Shown here: in pieces, positions 41,790 to 53,344 of the stretch
Layout: every line of letters starts with the position of its first letter
How positions within the stretch are numbered: the first letter of the stretch is position 1
Assembly: GCA_031772625.1 (NCBI GenBank)
Contig: CM062813.1
Span: forward strand, 693,046,420 to 693,110,419
DNA length: 64,000 bases
Origin: Pinus tabuliformis
Taxonomy: Eukaryota; Streptophyta; Pinopsida; Pinales; Pinaceae
Reading direction: 5' to 3'
The notes under the pieces: generated by a model
Database searches by the model: none
Seen by the model: only the letters and a program-made list of their open reading frames with translations
Told to the model about the DNA's origin: nothing
Position numbers and translations under genes: made by a program

Positions 41790-44273
41790 CGTGGCCTTTT
41801 CAGTTGGGTAGAAGTTTTGCCCGGGTCCGTGCCTTCTTCTCCAAGGTCTGTGTCCTCTGCCTCCTGTCTTGTAGAAAATTCATGGCTCTCCTCTTGCTGC
41901 ATTGTTGTGACCCCTGTTGTTTGTGTTGCTGCTGCTACTTCGGTGGCCTTTGCCTGCTTTGCGGATGCCTTTTCTGCCTCGCGAACTGCCCTTACCTTTG
42001 CTGCCACTTTTTCATTGCACCTCTTTTCAGCCTCATCCTTTCTACTCTGGGTTGGTGTCCTATCCAGTTCCACCAACTCTGGGGCATGCCACTCGAGAGG
42101 CCATGATTCTAACACTATAAAAATTGTGTCATCAGTGGTGATGAAGGGGAGCTTGGTCCACTGTTGTGCCGAATCCTTTTGCGCCTTGATGTAGATGTTG
42201 TGCATGTCCACCTTGAAGTCTACAAAACTCCACAGACTGTTAACACACTGTGGGGGATAGGTGCGGCTACCTATTAATCCACATCCAGACGCTCGACTCC
42301 ATGAGCACCCAGAAGATCTTTGTTTCGTGAATCCGCTTCATGTCCTTGGTAGCCCAGAGCGACGTGTACTTTGCGGCCTCTGGTAATTCCTGTTCAATGT
42401 TCAGGAATTGACTATCCTCTGGCAGTTCTCCCATTACCAACAGAATGGACAAGAGCAACCACACATAGTGGAAGGTCTTACCCTGATCTTGGGCTTCTTT
42501 ACAGTTGGTCAAGAATTCCTTGTAGAGGAACTCAGCCCAGTTGAATTGGACCCCCTCTGTGCATTGTCCGGCCAACGCAACTACCGGTGCTGGTACCTCA
42601 TTTCCCGCAACATTTTCTCATTACCTACTCGGCCAAGCGTTGGGTGGCTACGCACACCCCTTTATCTTTAACGCCGCTGATTATGTAACCCATCTTTTTC
42701 TTCTCGAGCTTATATTTCTTCTTCATGACTTTTGCGAGAGCCAAATTGCTGCTTTTTCCTGCTATCGTCGCGGGGTCCTTTCCCTTACAGGGAAGCCGAG
42801 AAATTATGTGGATGAGATCCGCCGTGATGAGGATAGGCTGCTCTAGCCATAAGTACCCATCATGCACCAGGCAAAGCAACTGCCTAATGATGAAAATAGT
42901 GATGGGCATGCGGCGAAAGTGTGGAATCCACAACAGATGAAGAAATCTAGCTTTCTCCACACCACGCAACCATTTTCGTGCCTCTAATGTTGTGACTGGC
43001 CCCTCCGTGCTCTGTTTCATGAGGCTCTCTGTCTCTAAGTGTGGGAAATTCTCACTATCCACGAGGTCCCAATATTCAAACTTCATTATGGGCACACAGC
43101 CCTGGTGGGAGCCCTCAAACACAAGTCCATGAGGGAGGAGTGGGGTTTGGAGTGCGCTCTTGGTGGCATCCAGATCCTTTGGTATCTTAGTTTTCCCTTT
43201 TCGCGGAGGAATGTACTCAAACAATTTCACTGCAGAGCACACCGAATGAATATCCTCTTCCATGTCCTCTGCTTCCTCTATCTCATCGACGAGAACCTGT
43301 AGGTCCTTCTCCTCATCATCTGTCTCAATGGTGATAGCCTTGCCCTTTTCTTCCATTAAGAGGTTACCAAACCACACTCGCGAATGTGAGGGCTTGAATA
43401 TCGCTCGACGCTCAACACTTTGTGCTCTAATCAACTGCTCAAATCTCAAGTGAAGAAGTGTTGTGTTGTGGCTAGCCCCTGGAGTTTTATAGTGCCTTTG
43501 AATTCAATTTCAACCGCTCCCCCCAATTCTGGGCCATCAATGCTTTCTTGGCAACAAATTGTCCCAAATCTTGCCCTTAATTCACATCTTAAATGCCTGC
43601 CGCTCGCTCCCTTTTGCCTTAAATCTGACATCCTGTCATGAACAGTGACACCAATGGTCACTTCCCAGCCCACCCATGTGGCAGCGCAGCACCCCGTGCA
43701 CGGGCGTGAACCTTGTAACATGGTGATTCTACGCGCACCTCCCTTATCGTGCAACTCCCAAACAGACTCTTTTATAGTCCTGCGCTCTCTTTCAATTGCC
43801 TGGAGTGCTGAGACTGTGCTCTCTATGGTTAGTCAGGTGGTCGCACCACCTGTGCGAGGCTTCAACTTGCCTTCCTGTATAGTCTGCAAAAAATCCTTAA
43901 TTTCCCTCACGACAGTTTGCATCACATGTTCTATCGTATGTAGTGCACTCCCCTGATTACCGCGTTTGATGAGATGTGGTCGTAGCCATGGCTGAGTCAT
44001 AAATTCTCGATGACAATCTTCTAATTCAGTGGTATGATCATCTGCACCTTGTCTTATCATCCTTGGTTTATCGACGAGACATGCTTGCTTGATCTCATTT
44101 TCCAGCCTTTTGATCTTCGCATCCATCAAAATGCTTTTCTTCCTCAGTCGTACCCGCTCTTTTTCGAGTTCGCAAAGTCTAAGGTTCCCTCGCCGAATGG
44201 CTTGCTGAATCTTTATGTGTTCGACCTCGTGTAGCTGTGTGATTTCTTCGTCTTGGTATTCACGCACTGTCAC
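41790..44273 (-). pseudogene. extra ORF of element M, N-terminal and middle part
   Basis: Read on the minus strand: a coiled-coil piece (44273-43833, Glu/Lys/Arg-rich), then the main piece 43449-42625 (274 aa, with acidic MEEDIHSV, FEYWDLVDSENFPHL, WIPHFRRMPITIFIIRQLLCLVHDG and LITADLIHIISRLPCKGKDP), then 42575-42267 (FNWAEFLYKEFLTNCKEAQ, SLWATKDMKRIHETKIFW) and 42211-41790 (KLPFITTDDTIFIVLESW, then Lys/Glu/Ala-rich). Frames change several times. The G-x-I-x-I-x-x-DLI..LP-x-x-G-x-DP pattern resembles plant-transposon-protein-like extra ORFs of Athila/Tat elements; that assignment is from memory of the pattern and needs a profile search. The ORF continues at 32906 on the other side of C. Confidence 0.7.
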
Positions 44274-45038
44274 AACTGTGGGAGCGATTACGTGTGGATT
44301 CCTTTTTGCATTCTCTTAAGAAATTATGGTCCCTACTCTGTTCCACACCTTTGGAATCATTTCCATGGTTAGGGTTTTACACATGGTCCTATAGGCCCAT
44401 CAAATTGCTGGTATGCGTAGGTCCTAATCAGTGCGTCTCACCTGGTGAACCCCTGTTCAGTACTTTTCACACCCTAGTGAATTATTTTCCATGGATAATT
44501 GGTAGCATGCGTTGCCTTTTGTGTTGCTGTGGTTTGTTCGATTCTCTATTCTGGGAGTGGTGTGTGCTTGTGCAGGTTGTACAGCATATGTCCGTACCCA
44601 TCGGGAAAGGTGGGTGCGCAAATTGTTCCACCGTGGTTGACTGGCTCTCATTTTGAGTTGGGGTTTTCCAAAGTGTAGGTGCATCATCATTTTGCATCCG
44701 CACTAATCCTCAAAGCTTCTATGCTGCGTACCCCACCATCGTGCGGGTATTGCATGCAGTGCCAACTTTAGAGCATTAAATCGCTGCTATTCTGGTACTA
44801 CGCTTTCAAATTTGCTCAGGAATTCATCCAACGCTGTCAACCCATCATATGTCGATAGATTCCTTGCTTATGTTGTCACGCAGTGCAGTTATCTAACCAT
44901 CATGTTGCAATTAAGTGTTGTTACTTTGTGCAGCCGATTCTGCCATCGCTCTACTTCTTTGTCTGAATCTGAAGTGCAGGAGCTTTCGCGCTTCCACAAA
45001 ATTCTCCCATCTGCAGTTGGATTCACCCAATCTTGTTC
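44274..45038 (-). other. spacer of element M where RT and integrase are missing
   Basis: Between the protease side and the extra ORF I find only short broken frames on the minus strand (e.g. 44690-44457) and no YxDD, HHCC or DDE motif. The RT-RNase H-integrase block, several kb long in autonomous relatives, has been lost. Confidence 0.6.
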
Positions 45039-45625
45039 TCACGCAGTTATCTTGTAAATACAATAGAGATCGTCATCACTATCATCGTCACACATCGGTT
45101 CAGTGTATCGTGCTCCTTTGGCTAGATCTAGTGGCACTACTACGCGTAGTGACTTTTTCTCAAAGATCATTTTTCGCTTCTTCAGATTTATGACTCCATT
45201 CATATCGGTGGCACAGTCTATTCCTAGTAGCACGGGATAGGGATTACTGTCATCGAAAATCTCTATTACTTCAAAATTGCCTGCGCGCTTGCACCTTCAA
45301 TATCTACTGTTACCCCTTGCAATCTTCCAATGGGAAAAATCTTCTGTTGTTTCACCATTCATAACTGAATAGGAGACCACTGTTGCGCGGGTTTGCCCAT
45401 GTGTTCCCATGTTTGTTTTGGCAGTGCATTCGTGTCTGATCCAAGATCCAGGATTACATGATCCATTTTATATTCACCGATTTGCGTAGTCAACCTCATT
45501 TCCATCCCTATGTGCAATGCATGCTTACCAAGTTTCCAAACCACGCACGGTTCTCTTGACCCCGCATACCTAGTGATAAGTTCCTGTAGTCCTTTTACTT
45601 CCTTGCTGTCACGTAGCAGTTTCAT
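45039..45625 (-). pseudogene. gypsy protease region, element M
   Basis: Minus-strand 45625-45359 contains VILDLGSDTNALPKQTWEHM, an aspartic protease motif in the DLGSD form typical of Athila-like elements (rather than DTGA), then MGKPAQQWSPIQL. After a frame change, 45233-45039 reads LLGIDCATDMNGVINLKKRKM and PLDLAKGARYTEPMCDDDSDDD, the usual text between protease and RT in this group. A stop closes each piece. Confidence 0.8.
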
Positions 45626-47789
45626 TCATGTCTCCAGAAAGGTGGTGAGCATGGAAGGATCCATCCCTGGTTCTAGTTCATCCTTACTACCTGAAGTGGA
45701 GGCCTTTGTGAAGCTCTTCTTAGCTTCCATGAATGTCTCCTTCGCGCATTCTAAATCAAATTCGGGTTCCTTTGATGGAGCCTTGCGAACCCACACACTT
45801 TCTTCTGACTGCTTCCCTTTATCATTGCCCGTGGTCATACCACTCCTAAGCATCATGTTTAAATTTGGGTCTTCTTCATGGGGCTCAGACCTCATCATCT
45901 GCAAATTCTGAGTTAGAGGGGGCTGGAGTACCCCTTTTTTGCAATCCTTGCTATCAACGAAGGATAGTCTTCTACCTCATGATCAAACTGAGTACAATAC
46001 AAACATGATTTCCTTGTTGGGTTTTTACAATTGTGGGCATAGTGCCATGGCCCTATGCAATTGGAACAAATTAGTTGTTCGCGACCCCTTCCTGGTCCCA
46101 TCCCGCCTCGACCTTGACTGCGCCCCTGAAATCTAGCACACGCCATTCCTCCATTTGGTTTGAGGGATCGTGTTTTGGTCTACACCCTATAGGCACGAGT
46201 CCAATCCATCATTAGCTCGTAACTTCGAAATTACAAAACAATTGTTGGGATGTCTGCATATACTTATGCAATAGATGACAATTATTGGTAGTGTGTTTTC
46301 CTCCTATTTGACAGATCACACACCATAATGCAGGTGTCGTGCTTGGTCTTGCATGTGCCTCAGGTCTTAACGGCATCGTCCTTCCTCCTACTAAGTAATT
46401 TTCAAATACTAGATAATGGTCCTTGTCATGCCCTTGGCCTTTGCATTTTATGCACCATACCTCCTCGCACACCTCTAGACGAGGCGTCCTATCCTGTTTC
46501 AAACTCTGAATCTCCAAACATAGATTTTGTAGTTGCGAGTGGATTTGTTGGACTCCCAACCCAGGGTCTTGTATAGGGGTCTCATGCAATCTCATTTCCA
46601 TCTCCAAAGCTTCGGCTTGGGTGGAAAGTTTTTGCTGTGACAGTTCCGTCCTTAAGTGTGGCGTAAGTGATGCTACAAACCATGTGCGGTGTTGTCCATC
46701 TATCAAATTCATATTGGCTTCGTGAATCGTACCCTTCAGCCTTTGGTCCAGATCCCAGGGAGTCTCACCTAGGATCATCGCGATCTCCTTAAACCTAATG
46801 ATTGATTGTGTTTCTTACTTTGGCCTGCTAAATTCCCTAATAAACGTGGTCTGGATTTATGCGATTCCTGCATTTGTATGATCATTAGAATGCTTGATGT
46901 ACCATGTTAATGCGCGATCCTGCAGCACGCTAGCCAATGTAGCCTTTTTGATATTATCATCCACAACTCCTTGTGCTTCCCGTACTACTCTTACCACGAA
47001 CCAGAATTGGTCTGGATCTTCATTCCATACTCCTTTGAACACCGATAGTTTGATCGCACTCGCCATACTGAATTGTGGTGGTGGCGGAGGTGGGGTGGGT
47101 GGAGATGGAGGTGAGGAAGGTGAGATGGGTGGCGATGTGAGTGGAGGTGGTAAATGTGGAATGTGTTGCCTTATCAAACTGACCACGCTTCTCGGAGAAA
47201 CTTTCACGAGCTCTTCCTCGCTTTCCTGTGAGGGGGAAATTAAGGGACTGTTTCCAATTATTCACTACTTCCACTTCTGTAGATCTTCCCACTTCGCGTA
47301 GTCCCAAACATTAAATTATTCACATAACCTTCTTTTCACACAACAACATCTTAATCCAAGTGTTCAAAGATTTAATATACTTACCTCGCGGTACCTTGAG
47401 GAAACGTCGCTCCACCTCACTGTAGCTGACGGTCGTGTCTACGTGAACTCAGTGATAAATCCTCCTATAATTCGGTCGAGCCAATGGTCCACAACTCACG
47501 CGATATTATCTCCTGACGCTTCTAGTCTACGCACTAATTCTAGAGTCCACACTATTGGTTTGTCAAGCCTACACCTTCCCTGAATGTCTGCTAGCTTCGT
47601 GATCCACTCATACAACTCAGAAAGAAAGGATGCAAAGAAAATTTCGTGGATTTCCATATACAAGTAGCGCTCCAACCACTGTTCCTTAGATACTTGCAGA
47701 TTTCTATTTTCCTGCACTACGAACTCGTGAATCTTCTTGTGTAACCACTCTTCAATTTCTTTCTTTGTGGGATTCCAGTGGCACGACAT
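45626..47789 (-). pseudogene. gypsy gag, element M
   Basis: In minus-strand order: 47789-47496 (MSCHWNPTKKEIEEWLHKK.., N-terminal), a Pro-rich stretch (about 47150-47065), the gag core 47060-46857 (SVFKGVWNEDPDQFWFVV, LASVLQDRALTWYIKH), 46778-46212 (LGETPWDLDQRLKGTI, QHRTWFVASLTPHLR) with two Cys/His clusters (CIKCKGQGHDKDHY and CVICQIGGKHTTNNC), and 46146-45913 with a clean knuckle CSNCIGPWHYAHNC (CX2CX4HX4C) and a further CLYC. Next comes an acidic piece to the protease. Frame changes and stops make it a pseudogene. Three to four zinc clusters in one gag is more than usual. Confidence 0.78.
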
Positions 47790-47810
47790 CAGACATCCCT
47801 TATGCAGATC

Positions 47811-47831
47811 CCAGTCCTGGCAACAAAACCA
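47811..47831 (-). other. probable primer binding site of element M
   Basis: On the minus strand, 2 bp after the LTR end, TGGTTTTGTTGCCAGGACTGG. It begins with TGG as a PBS should, and its GTTGCC-GGAC core resembles the Athila-type PBS (GTTGCCGGGGAC). The primer tRNA is not certain. Confidence 0.5.
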
Positions 47832-47833
47832 TT

Positions 47834-48719
47834 TGTTGGCTTGTATGGGCCTGACCTAGGTTTAGAGGTGATTTAGCCAAGAAAATCCTGCTACTACTGG
47901 CCCTTTCGGAAACAGTCCTAGAGCGTGGACTGAGGTCTCACCCGAAGTAGTATGGGAGGGTGTCAGAACTAGGTTTCCGCACCCTGGGGATGTCTGATGA
48001 GCTTCTAGCGGTCCGCGGTTTGACCCCGCGTGCATGTCGCTACGTGCACCTATTAGTCCCTTGCAACCTGTGATGTTGCCTTCGTGTATCACTACCCGAG
48101 GTGTGATCTGTATTATACCCAAGTTCCTTGATTATTCAATCTTTTATTACCTAATTACTTAACTGATCTATGTAAGACTAGTGATAATTAACAGTATATC
48201 CAACAATCATATGAGTGCGCGTGATAAAAAAAACAGTATAAATGTAAAGAATGAAATACACAAGCAGATGCACAGAAATTAGAATCAACTACTCTTTATT
48301 ATTATTCATTCAAGATTACAGACTTGACACCGCCTTGCGCACTCAGCTACATGGGTCCACGCACTCAGCTGCGGACTCTACTAGGCCTCTACGCACTCAA
48401 CTGCAGATCCTCTTCCTACAACTACAACCCAATACCTTAGACTCTTACAATATGCTCCAACCATTCGTATTCATCTATCTCTCCAATTCACTCTCTTTAC
48501 ACTTAGAGCCTTGCTCTATTTATACAATCCCATGGTCCGCGGACCATGGGTAGGGCGACATGAATTTACATTACATTACATTACTTAGGGCGGACAACCC
48601 TATGACTCAACCTATTCTTCACACTCCGCACCCACAATTCACGGAGTCTTACAATACATTTGACCAAAACTTAGGCTTTAAGCCCCAAAACATGCTGTGG
48701 GGGGATTCCATGCCCAACA
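47834..48719 (-). repeat. 5' LTR of element M (886 bp)
   Basis: Plus-strand edges are TGTTGGCTTG (47834) and ATGCCCAACA (48719), forming a TGTTGG/CCAACA terminal inverted repeat. The right half matches the truncated copy at 31152-31605. A perfect dyad CATGGTCCGCGGACCATG lies at 48531-48548 (mutated to a TCTGCAGA core in the other copy, near 31419-31436). No gene. Confidence 0.85.
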
Positions 48720-50330
48720 TTCGCTGTGGGCAACCAAGGACGCGAAGTGCGTTCGTGACAACAAAATCTTCTGGATCTTGATGGAAATGAATATCAGGAT
48801 GGCTATTAATCGCAAACTGCAATTGTCACCAATGGTATATGCGAACCTACAGAGCTATGCCAAATTCAAAGCTAATTTCCATCGGATCTCAATCAGGGTG
48901 TGGAAGGACCCTGTGCAGAAGTGGTACGATCTGCCGTACCTAGCCACAGATGATGCCATTGATGTGGTGTTGGATAAATTGCTGGTGGAATGGAACACCT
49001 CCACAGACTTGGCGGTGGGTGGAAGCAAGTCTGTCACACAAAAGAAGAAGGACGAGGCCAAGCTAAAGATGGCACAACTGGTTGAGAAGAGAAAGGAGGC
49101 CGCTTAGAAGAACAAGGCAGAGCAAATAGGAAATGAGGTAAGAAAAAAAATAGGAGGCACAAAGAAGGGCTCTAAAAAAGGCGCGTGCTTGCCTTCACTT
49201 GCAACTGAGGAAGAGGACACAAAGTATCACGACGTGGACCCTCAAGAGACATCTGTCCGTATCAAGGCCTGAGAGAGCCAAAAAAGGGAGGGTCTGGAAA
49301 GAAGTCCAAGGTGACCAAGACCTCGATGGACCCCATCACACTAACAGAGGGAGACTTATACGACATCGGTGACACAGTCAGATATTTCACCACAGAGGCC
49401 CTGCATCAATTTGAAAATTAGTAGTAGATTGTCCTAGGTGCCATCCAGACTGTACTGCATGAGTTGCAGGCCCGTGCATCACAAGTTGGTATGACATCTA
49501 CCAGCTTGGCTATTGGCACATCAGAGGCTGCCGATATGCTGCGCAGGAAGGTTTCCAGTGCGATAGTGCTTCCAGATGGAGCACTAACAACAGAAAATGA
49601 GGCCGACAGGTCCACTATCAATGCATTGAAGGGAGTAGGATTGAACCTAGCAGTGATCCCGCACGAAGCACTCCACTCCTTGTAGGATGGAGTAATTGCT
49701 GAGCTAAGGGCCCGCGAGCACTGTGCCCTCCAAGTGATCAACGAGTAGAGAATAAACAATGAGAAGATGGCCTTACAGAGGAATGCTACCATCGCCGCCG
49801 AGGCTGAGGTGACCAGCTATAGTAAGAAGATCATACAGGTCGTAGAAGAGACCTGCAGAATGGTCCCGGAATTAGCCATTCCATAGGAGGAGCCAGTCGA
49901 GGTCCACAATCGTAAATTGGACACAGGGGTGCGTGACACTTGGATGGAGATGTCGTGGGTTTAGTTGGAGCAGAACTTGTAGATTACAGAGCTCCGATTG
50001 AGGGATCAAGCTTCGACACCACCAAAGGTAAAGGAAAAGTGGGTGGCCACTGTCATAGAACCAGTCACGACAGTGGAGAGTGCAGTAGCAAACTACACAC
50101 AGTTGTTTGAACAGTCATTTGAGGTCCTGACCAGCTTGCAGGAGGACCTAAACATCTAGAGGCTCGAGACGGAAGTGCGTGAAATCCAACAGTGCTATGA
50201 CGAAGTTAAGGGCACAGTGCAAACCATCACGCTGACACAGAGGTTAGCCAAGATGCAAGAAGCCAAGCAGTTGAAGGAACAGGTGGACGCAGTGCTGCAC
50301 AAGGAAGTAGTGCTAAAGGCATTGATGAGC
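48720..50330 (+). pseudogene. extra ORF of element N (same family as M, opposite strand)
   Basis: From the edge of M's LTR the plus strand reads SLWATKDAKCVRDNKIFWILM, then KWYDLPYLATDDAIDVVLDKL (about 48917-48980), KKKDEAKLKMAQLVEKRKE, PITLTEGDLYDIGDTV (about 49333-49380), LHELQARASQVG, ALKGVGLNLAVIPHEALHSL (about 49624-49683) and TQRLAKMQEAKQLKEQVDAV (about 50240-50298). Each block has its counterpart in M, in the same order but on the other strand. Stops and frame changes are frequent. Similarity to M ends near 50330. M therefore inserted into another member of its own family. Confidence 0.75.
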
Positions 50331-51959
50331 CTAGGTATTACAATAAGAATTCTGCAACTCCCAGGGCTACCAACTTTACTTATCAACCTGGGGTTCGTAC
50401 AAACTTGGAGGTGACAGTGCTATATGCACAAGTAGGAGTGAAGGTATTGCCTGTTGTCACTGCTCATCTGGAAAGAGACCCCAGGGGTTCCAAGCGAGAA
50501 TTCTATAGGGTCAGAAGAAGCTTGATTTTGATGGAATATAAAAAAATCTATTCTATGGGAGAGCTACTCTACTGTAGTAATGAAGAAAACAACTTGTAAT
50601 TCTAACTCACACCAGACCCTAACTAACCATCTAAACAGCTATGCTAAGCAGAATTACTATATCAATCACTAATCTAATACTAATTCTCTAAGTTATAGAA
50701 GTAAAAGTATCAAAGCTAGACTAAGGGGTAAGCAAAGGAAACTAAGCTAAGTCTGTGTTTAAGCGAAAAAGCAGTCGGAGATCAAAATTGATCAAGAGAG
50801 GCCGTAAGGGAGCAACAACGCATAAGGACCGTTGGATCAGGTGGGTGAAAGGAAAACAAACGGCTGAGATTGGATCACAATAGGGTACGTAGGTAGATGG
50901 GTGAATGGGGTTAACTAATAGGATGGACGGCTGAGATTATATCACGGAGGCTAAGTTAAGAGATGGACAGATAGGATTAATTGGTAGATGGACGATGAAG
51001 ATTAGATCATGGGAAAAGGAAACGTGTGGAAATGGTAGTGGGTTGGCAGAGGTGGTAAGCTGTATTTCGCGTGCCCTCGGGCGGATAACGATCAGACAGA
51101 AATCCACGCGATATGGCGCGATAACCGTTGGATCAGACAGGGCTGATCAATGGTGGAGATCGAACAAGCTAGTTGGCAATCAGGTGAAGCGACAACCATC
51201 AGATCAAGGGACATATTGATGGTGGAGGTTGAAGCGAGAGAAGAAAACGTGCGGAAATGACAGAGCGGGTTTAGAGGGCGGTAAGCTGTTTATCGCGTGC
51301 CCTTAAAGCTGTAAGTGGTTTTCTAGAATTTTATGCGATTAGCCTCCTTAGGGGACACGTAGCACGGAGAAACCACTCTTATCGCATGCCCTCGGGCGGA
51401 TAACGATCAGACATAAATCCACGTAATATGGTGCGATAGCCATCGGACCTGGCTAGGCAGATCAACGACGGAGTCTTGACTGAGCTAGTTGGCGAGTGGG
51501 TGCGTGATAGCTGTCGAATCTGATGAGGCAGATCGATGGTGGGGATTTAAAGTGAAAAAAGTCAGCGTTGAAAGTGAATCAGGCAGTGATTGGTCGGGTT
51601 TTGCTGTGAAAGGAAATCTATGGGTAAAAACTGTTTAAACTGTGAATTAACAGCTTCCGCCTAAGTATTTCATGCTGAGGGGGAATGAAAGGGATATGAG
51701 GGAGACCGAATGACAGGAAGAGATTGAAGAAGTAGATGATCAGGAAATGAATGAATGACCATGAAATGAACCATGTAACTGCATAAAACAACAAAATCCA
51801 TGCAAAAATGAAACTCTATGTTTTTGGGGTTGCTGCAGGGTTTATTCCTCACGTCATGGTCCCAGAGGGAGGAGGTGAGGCCGAGACACCTGTGGTAAAC
51901 CTTATGAATCTTCTCTTTTCTAACCTGTTAATTGAATGAAAGCATAAATTATCTACTCT
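50331..51959 (+). other. non-coding region with scattered repeats
   Basis: No coding evidence. 50331-50760 is A/T-rich with no recognisable feature. From 50815 to 51550 short phrases recur: GTTGGATCA (50830, 51127), CGGCTGAGAT (50860, 50930), GGGCGGATAACGATCAGA (51079 and 51394). The remainder to 51959 looks unique. It may be an old LTR or other non-coding part of an element whose partner lies elsewhere. Confidence 0.5.
51048..51545 (+). repeat. degenerate direct repeats, about 315 bp apart
   Basis: A block at about 51069-51180 (GCGTGCCCTCGGGCGGATAA.., GATATGGCGCGATAACC.., GATCAATGG..GAGCTAGTTGGC-like) recurs at about 51383-51500 with changes. A third, partial copy of the GTAAGCTGT..TCGCGTGCCCT phrase lies at about 51280-51305. 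Confidence 0.75.
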
Positions 51960-52245
51960 GCACTACTGTAATGTGACTACAACTATTTAAGAAAACGAAC
52001 AGTTAAACAATAAACCTCTGTAATGGAAATGCAACTACTTAAACAAATAACCAGTTAAATTATGAATCATCTACTCTATACTGTGGTGATGAAAATGAAA
52101 CTACTTAAGCGAATAAACAACTAAAGCATGAAGCTATGCTAGTGCTGTAATGGAAATGAACTACTTAAGCAAATGAACAGGAAACCATGAATCTGTACTA
52201 TTACTGTGATGAAAATGCATCTAATTAAGCAAATGAACAGAAAAA
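51960..52245 (+). repeat. five degenerate tandem units of about 60 bp
   Basis: The phrase CTGTAATGGAAATG-AACTACTTAAGCAAATGAACAG, in varying forms, starts near 51966, 52018, 52080, 52143 and 52205, each followed by an ATGAATCTA-type stretch. It lies directly left of the LTR of E. Confidence 0.8.
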
Positions 52246-52290
52246 AGGAATCTATGCTAGCATAACAATACAATAAAGAGGAGCTTTGGC

Positions 52291-53342
52291 TGCTAGGGTC
52301 GGACCCTAACTATTACACAAAATATTGTCACCATGACTTTCTGCAGTTAGTGTGAGTCCATCACCACTCATACTGTCCTCCTTTGCAAGTCTCAAACCTC
52401 AGCTCTTCATGTCAAGCCTTAAAAATGAGAGAAATTCCTTAAAAAGCTCTAAAACTCTGGTTCCACACTTTCTCTTACCATTACCTATGGTCCCGCACTC
52501 CTTGGTCATGTTACTTGCGGACCTGCCCGCTCTGTCTCTAAAGGAGTGGGTGCGGACCCCTGTAAAAGTAAAAAAGGTGCAAGTTTATTCTTAAAAACTC
52601 ACTTTGGGTTAATTCTGGACGCTTCTAGAAGGAATCTTGATGTGGTTGGTTCGCTCCTAGGTGGTTCATGCATCCCATAACTAAAGGAGCTAACCCCTTG
52701 ATGAGAGGAGCTTATCCCTTTGAAGGTGGACTTGGTAACTTCCCTCCTCTGCACTATAAATTGAGGCATTAGGCTAGTTGCTAGGAAGGTTGAAAGCTGA
52801 ACATTTTTGAGGGTAAATGTTGTTGGAATTGAGACTTCCTAGTTGAGCTTGAGAGGAGAGATTACATACCTTTTGGATTCATTGGGAAGAGAGTGAAACT
52901 TGTCAAAGTAGAGGAGATTCTTGCTGGACCCTGGGAGGAGCTTGTACAACATCAAGGCACCAAGGTTGTAAAGTTCTTCTTTGATTAAAGTTAATACAAT
53001 CAGATTCATTTTTCTCAATAAATTGTCTTCTATGGTTTATTTCATGAATTCCTTGATCATCATGATAAATATGGTTTATTATACTCGCTATGTAGGTGTT
53101 ATTTGATGTGTGTGCCTGTTTGTGTTTGTAGATTCTTTAAAAGGAAGCTCATTTGGACAAACGGAGCGTGGCTTCCACAAACTAGCACTGGACCTGAGGT
53201 AGGCCTAAAACATCTATTGGCCTTTATTTATAAATTACATATTTAGAGAAAGATAGAATTTGTTTTGTCTTGCTTTTCGCTAGATATCCATAGATACTAG
53301 GGAGATCGGTCTTGTCCGCAAGAATGATTTATCCGCCCGACA
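52291..53342 (+). repeat. 5' LTR of element E (left edge inferred)
   Basis: The right edge is firm (..CGCCCGACA, 2 bp before the PBS). The left edge is inferred at TGCTAGGGTCGGACCC because it starts with TG, contains the perfect inverted repeat AGGGTC-G-GACCCT, and gives an LTR of about 1050 bp with a well-placed TATA box. The partner LTR is outside the window, so the edge cannot be checked here. AATAAA at about 53019 is a candidate polyadenylation signal. Confidence 0.6.
52755..52760 (+). promoter_or_regulatory. TATA box in LTR of E
   Basis: CACTATAAATTGAGG is a clear plant TATA box. Transcription would start near 52785-52795, leaving about 550 bp of R plus U5. Confidence 0.55.
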
Positions 53343-53344
53343 AA

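Larger units (their letters stand above)
31152..48719 (-). mobile_element. Ty3/gypsy element M (minus strand; no RT or integrase), split by C
   Basis: On the minus strand the order is 5' LTR (48719-47834), PBS, gag, protease, spacer, a long extra ORF, and a truncated 3' LTR (31605-31152). The extra ORF is split by copia element C at 32907-41789. No RT, RNase H or integrase motif can be found between the protease (ending near 45039) and the extra ORF, so M depended on other elements. With C removed M is about 8.7 kb. The protease (DLGSDTN) and the extra ORF place it near the Athila/Tat side of plant gypsy elements. Confidence 0.8.

Noticed and set aside
41691-42194. A 167-aa plus-strand frame with a signal-peptide-like start
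   Set aside because: It overlaps the LTR end of C and the antisense of M's extra ORF; the minus strand has matching homology with element N, the plus strand none.
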